DNA of 64,000 nt from Cordilura impudica (taxonomy: Eukaryota; Arthropoda; Insecta; Diptera; Scathophagidae), in assembly GCA_963682025.1 (NCBI GenBank), contig OY821518.1, positions 224,855,070 through 224,919,069 of the forward strand, written 5' to 3'. Below the pieces are notes generated by a model. The model was not told the origin of the DNA. It saw nothing but the letters and a program-made list of their open reading frames with translations, and made no database searches. Shown one piece after another: positions 53,796-64,000 of the stretch. The first letter of the stretch is position 1. Every line of letters starts with the position of its first letter. The position numbers were made by a program, and so were the translations under genes.

Positions 53796-55709
53796 ATGGA
53801 GTATAAATTTGGAAGTCAATGGCTGGAGGATTCCCATTTTAAGATTTGGTTACAGCGAAGAACAGAAAATGGAAAAGAATATGGATATTGTAAAATTTGC
53901 AAAAAACAAATGGTTGCCCACAAAAGAGTTTTAAAAACACATCAAACATCATCCCAGCACATAAAAGCTGCATCGGCCATTAAAAATAATGCTACAATTG
54001 ATGAATCCTTCCAAAAAAAGAAAAATGTTGCAGAAAATATAAAGCGAGCAGAGTACAAAGTAGTTGGAATGTTGGCAGTTAACAATCTATCTTTTCTTTG
54101 TATTGATAACATGTTGCCCACCCTTAAGGAATCGTTTAAAGACTCAGATACTTTAAAAAATATAAATATGCATAGAACTAAAGCTACTGGCATAATGAAT
54201 AACGTGCTGGGTCCGTGTTTTTCTATGGATTTATTTGATAAATTGAAAAAAACATTTTTTTCAATCATAATCGATGAGACGACTGATGTAAGCACAAATA
54301 AACAAATTGCTTTTGTCGTAGTTTTTTATGATGACTCCCGTTTAAAAATGGAACATTCGTTTTTCGATTTTAAGGAATGTGAAGCTTCTAGTGCCAAGGA
54401 AATCTATCAACTTTTAAAGCAAACTATTATTGAAAAAGATATTCCTTTTGACAACCTTATTGGATTTGCTGCTGATACACCCAATGTCATGTTTGGTAAA
54501 TACAATTCTGTTTGTACTCATTTAAAAACGGACAAACCCAATGTCGTACTAGTAAAGTGCTCTTGTCATATTGCTCATTTAATTGCCTCAAAATCAACTT
54601 TAAAAATTCCAACCAGCTTAGAAGATTTATTGCGAAATCTAGGGTCTTATTTCAACCGTAGCTATTTACGTCAGTGTAAGCTCCAAGAATTTCAACAATA
54701 CTTTCAAATTGAAGTGCACAAAATTTTATCGCCCATTATAACCAGATGGCTTTCTTTAAAAGCATGCGTGGATAGAGTACTAGAGCAATATGATGCCTTG
54801 CGATCGTATTTAAGATTGGAAGTTTTCGAAGACCCTTCAAAAATAACAGAATCAATGCTTACAACTTTGGACAAAAAGTCAACTAAAGGGTATTTGGAAT
54901 TTTTATCGTATGCACTTGGTATTCTGACAGATTTTAATTTGATTTTTCAATCAGAACAACCCATGCTTTATAAACTAAGAAGCGAGGTGACAAAAATGCT
55001 ACAAACTTTTTTGTCAAATTTTATAGAAGTTGAAGTTATAAAACAAAATGACTTATGGTTATTTGATCATACAAATCAACAGTTCTTTGTTGAACAAACT
55101 GAAATGTATATTGGTCTTGCAGCTCAAAATACTATCACATTTTGCTCGCAAGAAGACAAAGATAAAATGTATAGCGATTTTCGAAATTTTTATATGGAAG
55201 TTGTATCGCAAATAAAAAAAAGATTTTGTTTCGAAGACGAATTTTATAACATTATTGATATTGTGGATCCAAAATTTGCACAAACATTTAAAATAAAATC
55301 TTTATTTAATTTTAAAACTAGATTTCCATTTGTTAAAATAAATTACCAAGAATTAGACAATGAATGGCGTCAACATGCCTTGTTGGACCACAAAAAATAT
55401 GGTTTGTTTGATTATTTAGATGTACAAACTTATTGGGCAAAAGTTTTTAAAATTACAAATTGTGCTGGTAAAAATCTTTTTCCAAATTTAGAAGTTGTTA
55501 TAAAATTTCTTATGATTCTTCCATTTTCTAATTCATCAGTAGAAAGAGTTTTTAGTAAACTAAAGATAACAAAAACTGATTTACGAAATAAATTATCTTC
55601 AAATACTGTTGCTTCAATTCTTTTTACAAAAGAAGGCATTGAAAGAAATGGTGGTACAAATTTTGAGCCCACAAAAGAAATGTTAAAAAAAAACTGGAAA
55701 AAGAACTAG
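53796..55709 (+). CDS. hAT transposase, intact, 637 aa
   Basis: This enzyme would excise and reinsert the surrounding element, acting in the nucleus. The N-terminus carries a BED-type zinc finger: Cys32 and Cys35 in YCKIC, His49 and His55. The catalytic residues can be assigned: Asp160 in SIIIDETTD, Asp227 in FAADTPNV, and Glu583 in SSVERVFS. A CSCHIAHL (CxxH) motif follows the second Asp as usual. The C-terminal hATC dimerisation region (VVIKFLMILPFSNSSVERVF, KTDLRNKL) is complete. Length is normal for hAT proteins (about 600-700). The start lies in GCCATGG, a good fly context, and there is no earlier in-frame ATG in the leader. No stop or frameshift interrupts it. The subgroup within hAT is not assigned. 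Confidence 0.95.
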   Translation: MEYKFGSQWLEDSHFKIWLQRRTENGKEYGYCKICKKQMVAHKRVLKTHQTSSQHIKAASAIKNNATIDESFQKKKNVAENIKRAEYKVVGMLAVNNLSFLCIDNMLPTLKESFKDSDTLKNINMHRTKATGIMNNVLGPCFSMDLFDKLKKTFFSIIIDETTDVSTNKQIAFVVVFYDDSRLKMEHSFFDFKECEASSAKEIYQLLKQTIIEKDIPFDNLIGFAADTPNVMFGKYNSVCTHLKTDKPNVVLVKCSCHIAHLIASKSTLKIPTSLEDLLRNLGSYFNRSYLRQCKLQEFQQYFQIEVHKILSPIITRWLSLKACVDRVLEQYDALRSYLRLEVFEDPSKITESMLTTLDKKSTKGYLEFLSYALGILTDFNLIFQSEQPMLYKLRSEVTKMLQTFLSNFIEVEVIKQNDLWLFDHTNQQFFVEQTEMYIGLAAQNTITFCSQEDKDKMYSDFRNFYMEVVSQIKKRFCFEDEFYNIIDIVDPKFAQTFKIKSLFNFKTRFPFVKINYQELDNEWRQHALLDHKKYGLFDYLDVQTYWAKVFKITNCAGKNLFPNLEVVIKFLMILPFSNSSVERVFSKLKITKTDLRNKLSSNTVASILFTKEGIERNGGTNFEPTKEMLKKNWKKN

Positions 55710-55710
55710 T

Positions 55711-55801
55711 AATAAATACTATTATTATAAAATATTTTTTATTCTGAACAGTACAAAATGTAAAAAAATTTCTTGTATTCTTTAAATTGAATTAAAATAA
55801 A
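55711..55801 (+). terminator. Polyadenylation signals of the hAT gene
   Basis: AATAAA at 55711-55716, directly after the TAG stop, and at 55796-55801, the more plausible site, followed by a T-rich stretch. Confidence 0.5.
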
Positions 55802-55889
55802 CCACTTTTGTTTTTGTTAATAAAAAAAAATTTATTTTTTTTTTAAATTGTTTTTTAATTTTTTTAAACATTGTTTTTTACTTTTTTTT

Positions 55890-55950
55890 TTTTTTGGATA
55901 ATTTTTGGGATTTTGGATAATTTTGGACAAACTCCTGGATAATTTTTTGG
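55890..55950 (+). promoter_or_regulatory. Right subterminal GGATAAT cluster
   Basis: Three GGATAAT motifs near 55895, 55914 and 55937, in the same plus-strand orientation as at the left end. Confidence 0.6.
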
Positions 55951-55977
55951 TTCACTGGTGGCAACACTGGTACGTGC

Positions 55978-56345
55978 GCATTCGGTATGGGATAGTGGAC
56001 GATTTTTTGTTTTCGAAACGCTAGACCCCCTAAATTTGTTAGGTTAAAAAAATTACACGAGCCAAATAACGGAAGAGGGTAGGGCAAGGACAAGTGGCTC
56101 CCCATCGAGCTCATAGTGATGGCAAAAAGGAAAAACGTTAAAAAAAAATCTTGTGAGTCCGATTACAGGGGAAATGTGTAAATATCTATTAATTAAAGAT
56201 TTTTTATGGCACTTTTTTAAAATCAAACAGAAAGCGTCATCTATGTATAACTTATAGCAATCAACTGCAGGGGCTCTGCTAGTATAAAAATATTTATTAT
56301 TAATTTTTAATTTCTCTTTTTTTATTTTTCATTTTTAGCTTTTTA
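55978..56345. other. Spacer between hAT element and satellite
   Basis: ACCCCCTAAATTTGTTAGG and GGGGCTCTGCTAGTATAAAA are present. The CTGCTAG|T near 56273-56281 resembles a Helitron 3' end, but no matching body precedes it. Confidence 0.4.
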
Positions 56346-56363
56346 TTTTTAATTATTAATTTT

Positions 56364-59300
56364 ATGTTTTATATTTTATATCTTATATTTTATATTTTTT
56401 ATTTTATATTTTATATTTTATATTTCATATTTTATATTTTATATTTTATATTTTATATTTTATATTTTATATTTTATATTTTATATTTTATATTTTATAT
56501 TTTATACTTTATATTTTATATTTTATATTTTATATTTTATATTTTATATTTTATATTTTATATTTTATATTTTATATTTTATATTTTATATTTTATATTT
56601 TATATTTTATATTTTATATTTTATATTTTATATTTTATATTTTATATTTTATATTTTATATTTTATATTTTATATTTTATATTTTATATTTTATATTTTA
56701 TATTTTATATTTTATATTTTATATTTTATATTTTATATTTTATATTTTATATTTTATATTTTATATTTTATATTTTATATTTTATATTTTATATTTTATA
56801 TTTTATATTTTATATTTTATATTTTATATTTTATATTTTATATTTTATATTTTATATTTTATATTTTATATTTTATATTTTATATTTTATATTTTATATT
56901 TTATATTTTATATTTTATATTTTATATTTTATATTTATATTTTATATTTTATATTTTATATTTTATATTTTATATTTTATATTTTATATTTTATATTTTA
57001 TATTTTATATTTTATATTTTATATTTTATATTTTATATTTCATATTTTATATTTTATATTTTATATTTTATATTTTATATTTTATATTTTATATTTTATA
57101 TTTTATATTTTATATTTTATATTTTATATTTTATATTTTATATTTTATATTTTATATTTTATATTTTATATTTTATATTTTATATTTTATATTTTATATT
57201 TTATATTTTATATTTTATATTTTATATTTTATATTTTATATTTTATATTTTATATTTTATATTTTATATTTTATATTTTATATTTTATATTTTATATTTT
57301 ATATTTTATATTTTATATTTTATATTTTATATTTTATATTTTATATTTTATATTTTATATTTTATATTTTATATTTTATATTTTATATTTTATATTTTAT
57401 ATTTTATATTTTATATTTTATATTTTATATTTTATATTTTATATTTTATATTTTATATTTTATATTTTATATTTTATATTTTATATTTTATATTTTATAT
57501 TTTATATTTTATATTTTATATTTTATATTTTATATTTTATATTTTATATTTTATATTTTATATTTTATATTTTATATTTTATATTTTATATTTTATATTT
57601 TATATTTTATATTTTATATTTTATATTTTATATTTTATATTTTATATTTTATATTTTATATTTTATATTTTATATTTTATATTTTATATTTTATATTTTA
57701 TATTTTATATTTTATATTTTATATTTTATATTTTATATTTTATATTTTATATTTTATATTTTATATTTTATATTTTATATTTTATATTTTATATTTTATA
57801 TTTTATATTTTATATTTTATATTTTATATTTTATATTTTATATTTTATATTTTATATTTTATATTTTATATTTTTATATTTTATATTTTATATTTTATAT
57901 TTTATATTTTATATTTTATATTTTATATTTTATATTTTATATTTTATATTTTATATTTTATATTTTATATTTTATATTTTATATTTTATATTTTATATTT
58001 TATATTTTATATTTTATATTTTATATTTTATATTTTATATTTTATATTTTATATTTTATATTTATATTTTATATTTTATATTTTATATTTTATATTTTAT
58101 ATTTATATTTTATATTTTATATTTTATATTTTATATTTTATATTTTTATATTTATATTTTATATTTTATATTTTATATTTTATATTTTATATTTTATATT
58201 TTATATTTTATATTTTATATTTTATATTTTATATTTTATATTTTATATTTTATATTTTATATTTTATATTTTATATTTTATATTTATATTTTATATTTTA
58301 TATTTTATATTTTATATTTTATATTTTATATTTTATATTTTATATTTTATATTTTATATTTTATATTTTATATTTTATATTTTATATTTTATATTTTATA
58401 TTTTATATTTTATATTTTATATTTTATATTTTATATTTTATATTTTATATTTTATATTTTATATTTTATATTTTATATTTTATATTTTATATTTTATATT
58501 TTATATTTTATATTTTATATTTTATATTTTATATTTTATATTTTATATTTTATATTTTATATTTTATATTTTATATTTTATATTTTATATTTTATATTTT
58601 ATATTTTATATTTTATATTTTATATTTTATATTTTATATTTTATATTTTATATTTTATATTTTATATTTTATATTTTATATTTTATATTTTATATTTTAT
58701 ATTTTATATTTTATATTTTATATTTTATATTTTATATTTTATATTTTATATTTTATATTTTATATTTTATATTTTATATTTTATATTTTATATTTTATAT
58801 TTTATATTTTATATTTTATATTTTATATTTTATATTTTATATTTTATATTTTATATTTTATATTTTATATTTTATATTTTATATTTTATATTTTATATTT
58901 TATATTTTATATTTTATATTTTATATTTTATATTTTATATTTTATATTTTATATTTTATATTTTATATTTTATATTTTATATTTTATATTTTATATTTTA
59001 TATTTTATATTTTATATTTTATATTTTATATTTTACATTTTATATTTTATATTTATATTTTTTATTTTATATTTTATATTTTATATTTTATATTTTATAT
59101 TTTATATTTTATATTTTATATTTTATATTTTATATTTTATATTTTATATTTTATATTTTATATTTTATATTTTATATTTTATATTTTATATTTTATATTT
59201 TATATTTTATATTTTATATTTTATATTTATATTTTATATTTTATATTTTATATTTTATATTTTTATATTTTATATTTTATATTTTATATTTTATATTTTA

Positions 59301-59443
59301 TATTTTATATTTTATATTTTATATTTTATATTTTATATTTTATATTTTATATTTTATATTTTATATTTTATATTTTATATTTTATATTTTATATTTTATA
59401 GTTTATATTTTATATTTTATATTTATATTTTATATTTTATATT
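56364..59443 (+). repeat. 3.1-kb heptamer satellite, ATATTTT variant
   Basis: About 435 nearly identical ATATTTT units with rare changes (for example TCATATTTT near 57037, ACATTTT near 59035, six-base units near 56931, 58060 and 59220, a G at 59401). Because the unit has no in-frame stop in this variant, it gives a spurious 1039-codon frame of repeating YFIFYIL. The array has sharp edges and is by far the most homogeneous in the window, so its amplification is probably the most recent. Confidence 0.97.
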
Positions 59444-59460
59444 TCAGAATTTTCCTATAT

Positions 59461-61847
59461 TTTATATATTTTTAAAAAATTAATTTTAATGTTTTTAAAA
59501 TTTCTTTAAAAAAAATCGAAAAACAGTTGTAATAAATACAAAACAAAAACTTCGATTTTCAAATGAAGTTTTGTAAAAGGATCTTTTATGTATATTTTTG
59601 CCAAAGTTTGCCAGTAGCCAACGTTTGCTTTATACTTTCTGCTTCAATACATAAGGAGTCTTCAATATTATATGATTTTAAAAAATATTTTATTTTGATA
59701 GAAACTCGGTAATTTTAGTCTTATTAAGATAAACTATAAATATGTATCTTTTTAATAATTTAATTTATGTTTTATAACTTTTTAAAATGCATCAAAATAA
59801 ATAAACTTATTCAACTAAAAAAAGTTTTTATACCTTTCGGACAAACAAAAAAAAAACTACGGTTATAACGAATTAAGTCTATAAGGAACTAATTTGGTCG
59901 GTCCCGCCGAGTTCGTTATAACCTAGCTCCATTTTATTTATTTCATATACATGTTATAGCATAACATTTGAAGAATCTTTGAAAAAATTTTCAATAAAAA
60001 ATTTTAATAAATAAGCCCGTGACAGCGAATCTCCGGAGGCGTTGTTGTTTTGCGGTGAACATCATAACTCGTTACCGGATCATGCGAAATAAAAAAGTCG
60101 AAATGCGTTTCAAGGTGTTATACAATTTCGGGAATTTGTTGTTAAAAAATGGGGAAGAAAATGGAATCAAAAAAACCATTCGTGGTTACCTGATGATTTA
60201 TGTGTGTAGTGTCTAAATTTTCAAAATAATCGGTCAAGTAGATTTTGAGTTATGATGTTCACGGACTTCGAACATTTATTTACGAGAAAATCGGTTTAAA
60301 GTTTTTTAAAAACTGATTTATATACCGTATGAGGCCGGTCGCTGGAAACGCTGTATTTTCTTAAGTTTTGTTCTGATTTACTTCAAATTTTGAACCAACA
60401 CTCTCGACATGTTGTGCATTCAGAAAGAGAAATGCAAAAAAGGTTTTAAAACCTACCACCCCTTAAGGAAGTGCAAACCCCAATACACCTACACAGAAGA
60501 AAAAAAAAATATTTCATATTTCATCATACATGTAAACTGAAGAAAGAGAACTACATTTTTTGAAAAGTTATCTATAAATCCAAAAAATAAAAAATAAGAG
60601 CGTATTAGTTTTACTTAAAAAAAAAAACTTATTATTCCAAATCGCCTTTAATTCTTACATGATAATTTCAATAAATTATTCAAATTAAAGTCTTAAATAT
60701 ATTTACGTAATTTATGTTTGTCAAAATGTTTTGAAAGCAAATTATGCAAAAATTAATATTATGAGTGAAAAAATATTCTTTTCCTACCTCTCTTCTGAAA
60801 TTACAATTTAATTTAATTATACAAAGTTAGAATAATTTCAATTTTAAAGTTAATATTGCACTATTTTTTCAAGTGCTTTTCCATACAGAGCTTTAAACGA
60901 AAGCATACGTTGGACAACAACAAAATCCACATTGAAGATCTCTTTTTTCTCAAATATTTATCAAAAAAAGCATACTCTTTGGTAAGTGCTGGCCATCAGA
61001 GAAGCTGAGCGAAAGCTAACAATACAAAACAATTTTTATTTAAAAAACAAAACGGAAAAGTTTAGTTTGATAAAAGAAGTAAAAATGTTTAAAATTTCAT
61101 TCATTACTTTTTTTGCAGAATTTTTTCATTGACCAACAAAGGGAATTTAAAGATTTTGGATAGATGTTAGTTTTTTTTTATGCATTTTTTGCGTTCAACT
61201 TATTCCATATGTAACACGAAATCTGCATATGTAGTGCTATTGTCGTTAGCAGTGCTGCCAATTATGATAACTTATTGTAATTTCGACGATATTTGAATTT
61301 GTTAAAAATTATTTGTTAAATTTGTTAAGATTGAAGATTGAAGATTAAAATTTTCAGTAGTATAAAAATTACGTCGTCAAGGGTGAACAATTAATGGGTG
61401 GTTTATCGAAAATTAATAGTTTTTGTTCAGTGTAAATATAAATTACATAATATGTATAGATTTAATTCTGGGTCAAGTCGTTTCAAAACGGAAATACCTT
61501 GAATAGCATCTCCGTTTAAGATTTAAGTTTTAATTACGGCGATACTTTAAACCTATATTATATGTTTCAGCTATAGATACATATCAATAAAATTATTTAG
61601 TTGATTGCTGTGTTAAATTATTTTCGTTGAAATTTCATCACTAATTCATTTTTATATATAGAAATAACCAATGCTGTAATAATATTCGTAATATGAGTGA
61701 TATAAATAAATTTTATTGTTTCCTTTTGTAATATTTTTTCGAGTTTTATAAGCGGTAAAGTTTTCTTGACAATATCTTGTTTTAAAAATGACGATTTTGG
61801 CGATTTAGTTTCCAAAATTGTCGATTTTCAGAAGATTTTATTAACAG
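59461..61847. other. 2.4-kb spacer, one hairpin
   Basis: GGTTATAACGAA (59861-59872) and TTCGTTATAACC (59912-59923) are exactly inverted with a 39-bp loop containing GGTCGGTCCCGCC. Otherwise no gene or element is recognised; a 65-codon frame at 60019 has no known motif. Confidence 0.5.
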
Positions 61848-61985
61848 CACGACTTAAAATATAACTGAACTCGAACCTGTTTATTGTACATGTTCTGTTT
61901 TTTCTTAGTATACGAGCCACAACACGACTTAAAATATAACTGAACTCGAACCTGTTTATTGTACATGTTCTGTTTTTTTTTTCAG
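61848..61985 (+). repeat. 75-bp tandem duplication at the edge of repeat R2
   Basis: CACGACTTAAAATATAACTG and the following bases to ACATGTTCTGTTTTTT occur at 61848 and again at 61923 without change in the first ~58 bases. Confidence 0.85.
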
Positions 61986-62258
61986 TACACGTACCAGAAC
62001 ATGAACTTCAAATAAAGCAACACTCAAAAATGTGTGGTTTATGTGTGATTGAAACAAAAAGTACGTGATACAAAAATGTTCGTGTAAATAACGAAATATT
62101 GAAACGAACACAGTCATGATTGTGTTGGGCACCGAAGAAAATTTAAAAACAAACATAATTGATATGAAAATAAAAATATGTGTGTGTTGGTCTAAGTTAT
62201 GTTTGTTTACATACATATATGTACGAGTTTTTTATTCAGTGTGTGTTTTTTTTTGAAC
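61955..62258 (+). repeat. Dispersed repeat R2, copy 2
   Basis: Copy of 34391-34720 in the same orientation. It stops at TTGAACTCTG, directly next to LINE sequence, as does copy 1. Confidence 0.8.
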
Positions 62259-62299
62259 TCTGATACTTATATAAGGTATCATATCCAGAATCACGGCCC

Positions 62300-62715
62300 T
62301 ATAATACATTTAAAACTTTATTTATATTTACAATATTCTTTTTAAAATAAGTTAGCCTAAATTCCCTATAACTAGGACAAACTCCAATGAAATGCAGTGT
62401 GTTTTCCGATTCATCTTGATTGCAGAGTGTGCAAAAGCCAATTGTGTTATTTCTGAAAGCTCGAGACAAAATTTAATTGTGGGTATAGATCGTGGAATTG
62501 TAATCCTCTAGCGTCAGAGACAAGGTCGACTCTTTCCTTTAAATTAAGAAGATGCAATATTGTTTCCCAGTGTTTACTTAAAGGTATGTCAATATTTTCA
62601 TGATCAAATTCGATTCTATCGCAAATTTGGACCCATTCAACTGCCCAGTATGTTTTTTTAACTATGATCTTTTCGGCAACACTACGTGGTAATCTATGGT
62701 AAGAAAAATGCAGCT
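62300..62715 (-). pseudogene. LINE C-terminal region with CCHC-like motif
   Basis: YHRLPRSVAEKIIVKKTYWA, then ICDRIEFDHENIDIPLSKHW and LKERVDLVSDARGLQF. In another frame FCTLCNQDESENTLHFIGVC follows (Cys-x2-Cys ... His-x4-Cys), a typical LINE C-terminal zinc knuckle. One frameshift separates the two parts. Confidence 0.75.
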
Positions 62716-62719
62716 ATTA

Positions 62720-63661
62720 AGTATCCAAGTAGAGTGAGTAGAGGCCAGTCTCTAATACTAACTATAGCCGAAAGATTATAGATGTTGTCAGCTGTTGAAT
62801 AATTTCTGCGAAAGCCCGCCTGATACTCCGTCATTATTTTATTACATTATATCCAGTAAAATAAACGTTTATTGAGAATCCAGCCTACCCCTGTAATTCG
62901 AAGGTTGGTTTACATTTCCCTTTTTATGAATTGGAAAGATTATAGTCCTTGAAAAGGAACCATCAATTTGGCCAGTTTCAAATATTTTATTATATATTTG
63001 CAAAATCTGTTGCAGAAAATTATCGGTTGCATTTATGATAAATTCATATGGCACACGGTCTTCACCAGGAGCTTTATTTACTTTTACATTTCTTAGTATA
63101 TTTTTCAGTTCTATCATCGTTATTGGGCAAAAAAGAATCGAAATTAAGTAAAGGAGCGTATAGAAATTCAACTGTATTTTATTGTGGGCTTAATAGTTCA
63201 TCAAAATAAGTTTTAAAAGATACCGCAGATATAAGTGAACAAATTTTATTTCCTTTGCAATTCTCCACCACTGTTTACTATCTTGTATGTTATTTATCTT
63301 TTCTTCCAGCTGTTGGTAGTATTTGTGTTTGCTTTCTTTGCATATATGTATGTTTATATTCTTTTTGAGTTTTTAGATAATTATCTTTATCTTGTAGACA
63401 CTTTGTGTTTCAAAAAATATTTAAAAAGTTTGAAGATTTTTCACTGGCAGCGTTGCACTTGTAGTTATACCAACTATCTTTTGGTTCAAAACTTCGGTTT
63501 TGTTTACCAGTTGTAGGTGAAGATTTCTTTATTATATCACATAGCGTTTTGAGGCTCAGATCTACGTATACTAAACGTAATCTTTCTAAATTGACATTCA
63601 GTTTTTGCTGATTCTCATCTTTTTTATTATCCCTCCAATATAATTGAGGGATTAAGTTCAA
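62720..63661 (-). pseudogene. LINE linker and N-terminal reverse transcriptase
   Basis: SFEPKDSWYNYKCNAA (linker) leads, with several stops, to TMIELKNILRNVKVNKAPGE, DRVPYEFI, IYNKIFETGQIDGSF, RTIIFPIHKKG and PSNYRG (63171-62890). Then YQAGFRRNYSTADNIYNL appears near 62760-62830. KAPGxD, P.HKKG, NYRGIS and FRxxYST are standard RT motifs. The ISFLN segment after NYRG and the palm (FADD) are missing. Confidence 0.8.
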
Positions 63662-63664
63662 TTT

Positions 63665-64000
63665 CTAAATTTTATCATCCATATTTACTATCTGCAATCC
63701 AAACCTTATTGGCATGTGATCTGACCAAATGTGATTTACGATAGTAAAATCCTCTGTGTATTGTAAAATATCTTGCGAAATAGCACATATGTCATTGATG
63801 GATTCTCCCGTGGAGCTAAGATATGTCAGAGAACCTTCTTCATCACCTTTAGTTCTTCCATTTAATATCAATAAGTTGTTATCAGTACACATATCAATAA
63901 GTTGCTTTCCTTGATCAATATCCTGATTCAACTCCCCAATTCTCACATTGAGATCTCCAATTAAAATTGTGTTAGTAATATCATAAGTTTCATAATTTCG
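63665..64000 (-). pseudogene. LINE endonuclease, C-terminal part (partial at window edge)
   Basis: LIGDLNVRIGEL, then TDNNLLILNGRT, SLTYLSSTGES, IVNHIWSDHMPIRFGLQI. GDxNxR and SDHxP are the catalytic motifs of the apurinic-type endonuclease of non-LTR retrotransposons. The frame is open to the edge at 64000 and stops at 63665. Confidence 0.85.

Larger units (their letters stand above)
53251..55969 (+). mobile_element. Intact hAT transposon, 2719 bp
   Basis: Ends are CAGTGTTGCCAC at 53251 and GTGGCAACACTG ending at 55969, a perfect 12-bp inverted repeat. It is flanked on both sides by the identical 8-bp target duplication GTACGTGC (53243-53250 and 55970-55977). Eight-bp duplications and CA...TG ends are diagnostic of hAT. 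The single gene inside is uninterrupted. Exact ends, an identical target duplication and an intact gene point to a young, possibly active insertion. Confidence 0.97.
62265..64000 (-). mobile_element. Decayed LINE, continues beyond the window
   Basis: On the minus strand, endonuclease, linker, part of the RT and the C-terminal region follow in the correct order from 64000 down to 62300. The RT palm with its FADD box is deleted. The 3' end lies near 62265 without a clear poly-A tail. Confidence 0.75.

Noticed and set aside
56364..59483. A 1039-codon open frame of repeating YFIFYIL
   Set aside because: It is a pure by-product of the ATATTTT heptamer, whose units contain no stop in any phase. 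No start context, no composition of a real protein.

Overview
The window reads as intergenic, repeat-dominated chromatin of a higher fly (Diptera, probably a calyptrate such as a blow fly or a relative). This is an inference from very high A+T content, eukaryotic transposon types throughout, DD41D 'rosa'-like mariners known from tephritid flies, and fly-style microsatellite-bearing elements ending in a GGGTATAAAAA-type motif. I see no host protein-coding gene, no tRNA or rRNA gene, no CRISPR array and no bacterial-type gene. Nearly every recognisable piece is a transposon, a transposon relic or a tandem satellite.

Layout. 0.2-3.3 kb is a DNA transposon with very long inverted repeats and a nearly intact minus-strand transposase of a family I cannot name. 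5.4-10 kb holds a MITE, a tandem array, the tail of a Helitron-type helicase with 23-residue repeats, and a nested composite in which a CAGGCGCTG-ended inverted-repeat element contains a GC-rich patch, a Helitron and a DD41D mariner. 11.3-15.4 kb holds a CGTGACTG repeat, an 18-bp self-complementary minisatellite and a Helentron/DINE-like element swollen by ATTTTNN heptamer satellites and carrying a LINE fragment. 15.4-19.2 kb is a broken Tc1-like element with nested copies of a second Helentron/DINE-like family. 19.9-25.2 kb is a tandem duplication of Helitron, gag fragment and hAT end, followed by a relic Tip100-like hAT transposase and an internally deleted mariner. 25.8-36.8 kb is a graveyard of jockey-like, hAT, mariner, ITmD37E-like and LINE remains. 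36.8-41.3 kb is mostly featureless apart from one 0.6-kb MITE. 41.3-43.1 kb holds two Helitron-like elements and 43.7-45.0 kb a second DD41D mariner. 47.9-53.1 kb holds the second 18-bp minisatellite block and the second heptamer-bearing Helentron-like element.

The only gene that looks functional is an intact hAT transposase at 53796-55709. It lies in an element at 53251-55969 with clean CAGTGTTGCCAC-type ends, a perfect 8-bp target duplication and clustered GGATAAT subterminal motifs. A 3-kb, almost pure ATATTTT heptamer array follows at 56.4-59.4 kb. The window closes with a decayed minus-strand LINE that runs off the right edge.

The most unusual signals are: (1) the long-inverted-repeat transposon of unassigned type, whose transposase has a single visible frameshift; (2) a family of heptanucleotide satellites with constant ATTTT and a changing dinucleotide (TA, AA, CC/TC, AC, AT), in two of three loci lying inside the same mobile element; (3) a self-complementary 18-bp minisatellite in opposite orientations 36 kb apart; (4) the apparently intact hAT element. 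Coordinates of repeats and relics were set by eye and may be off by tens of bases.
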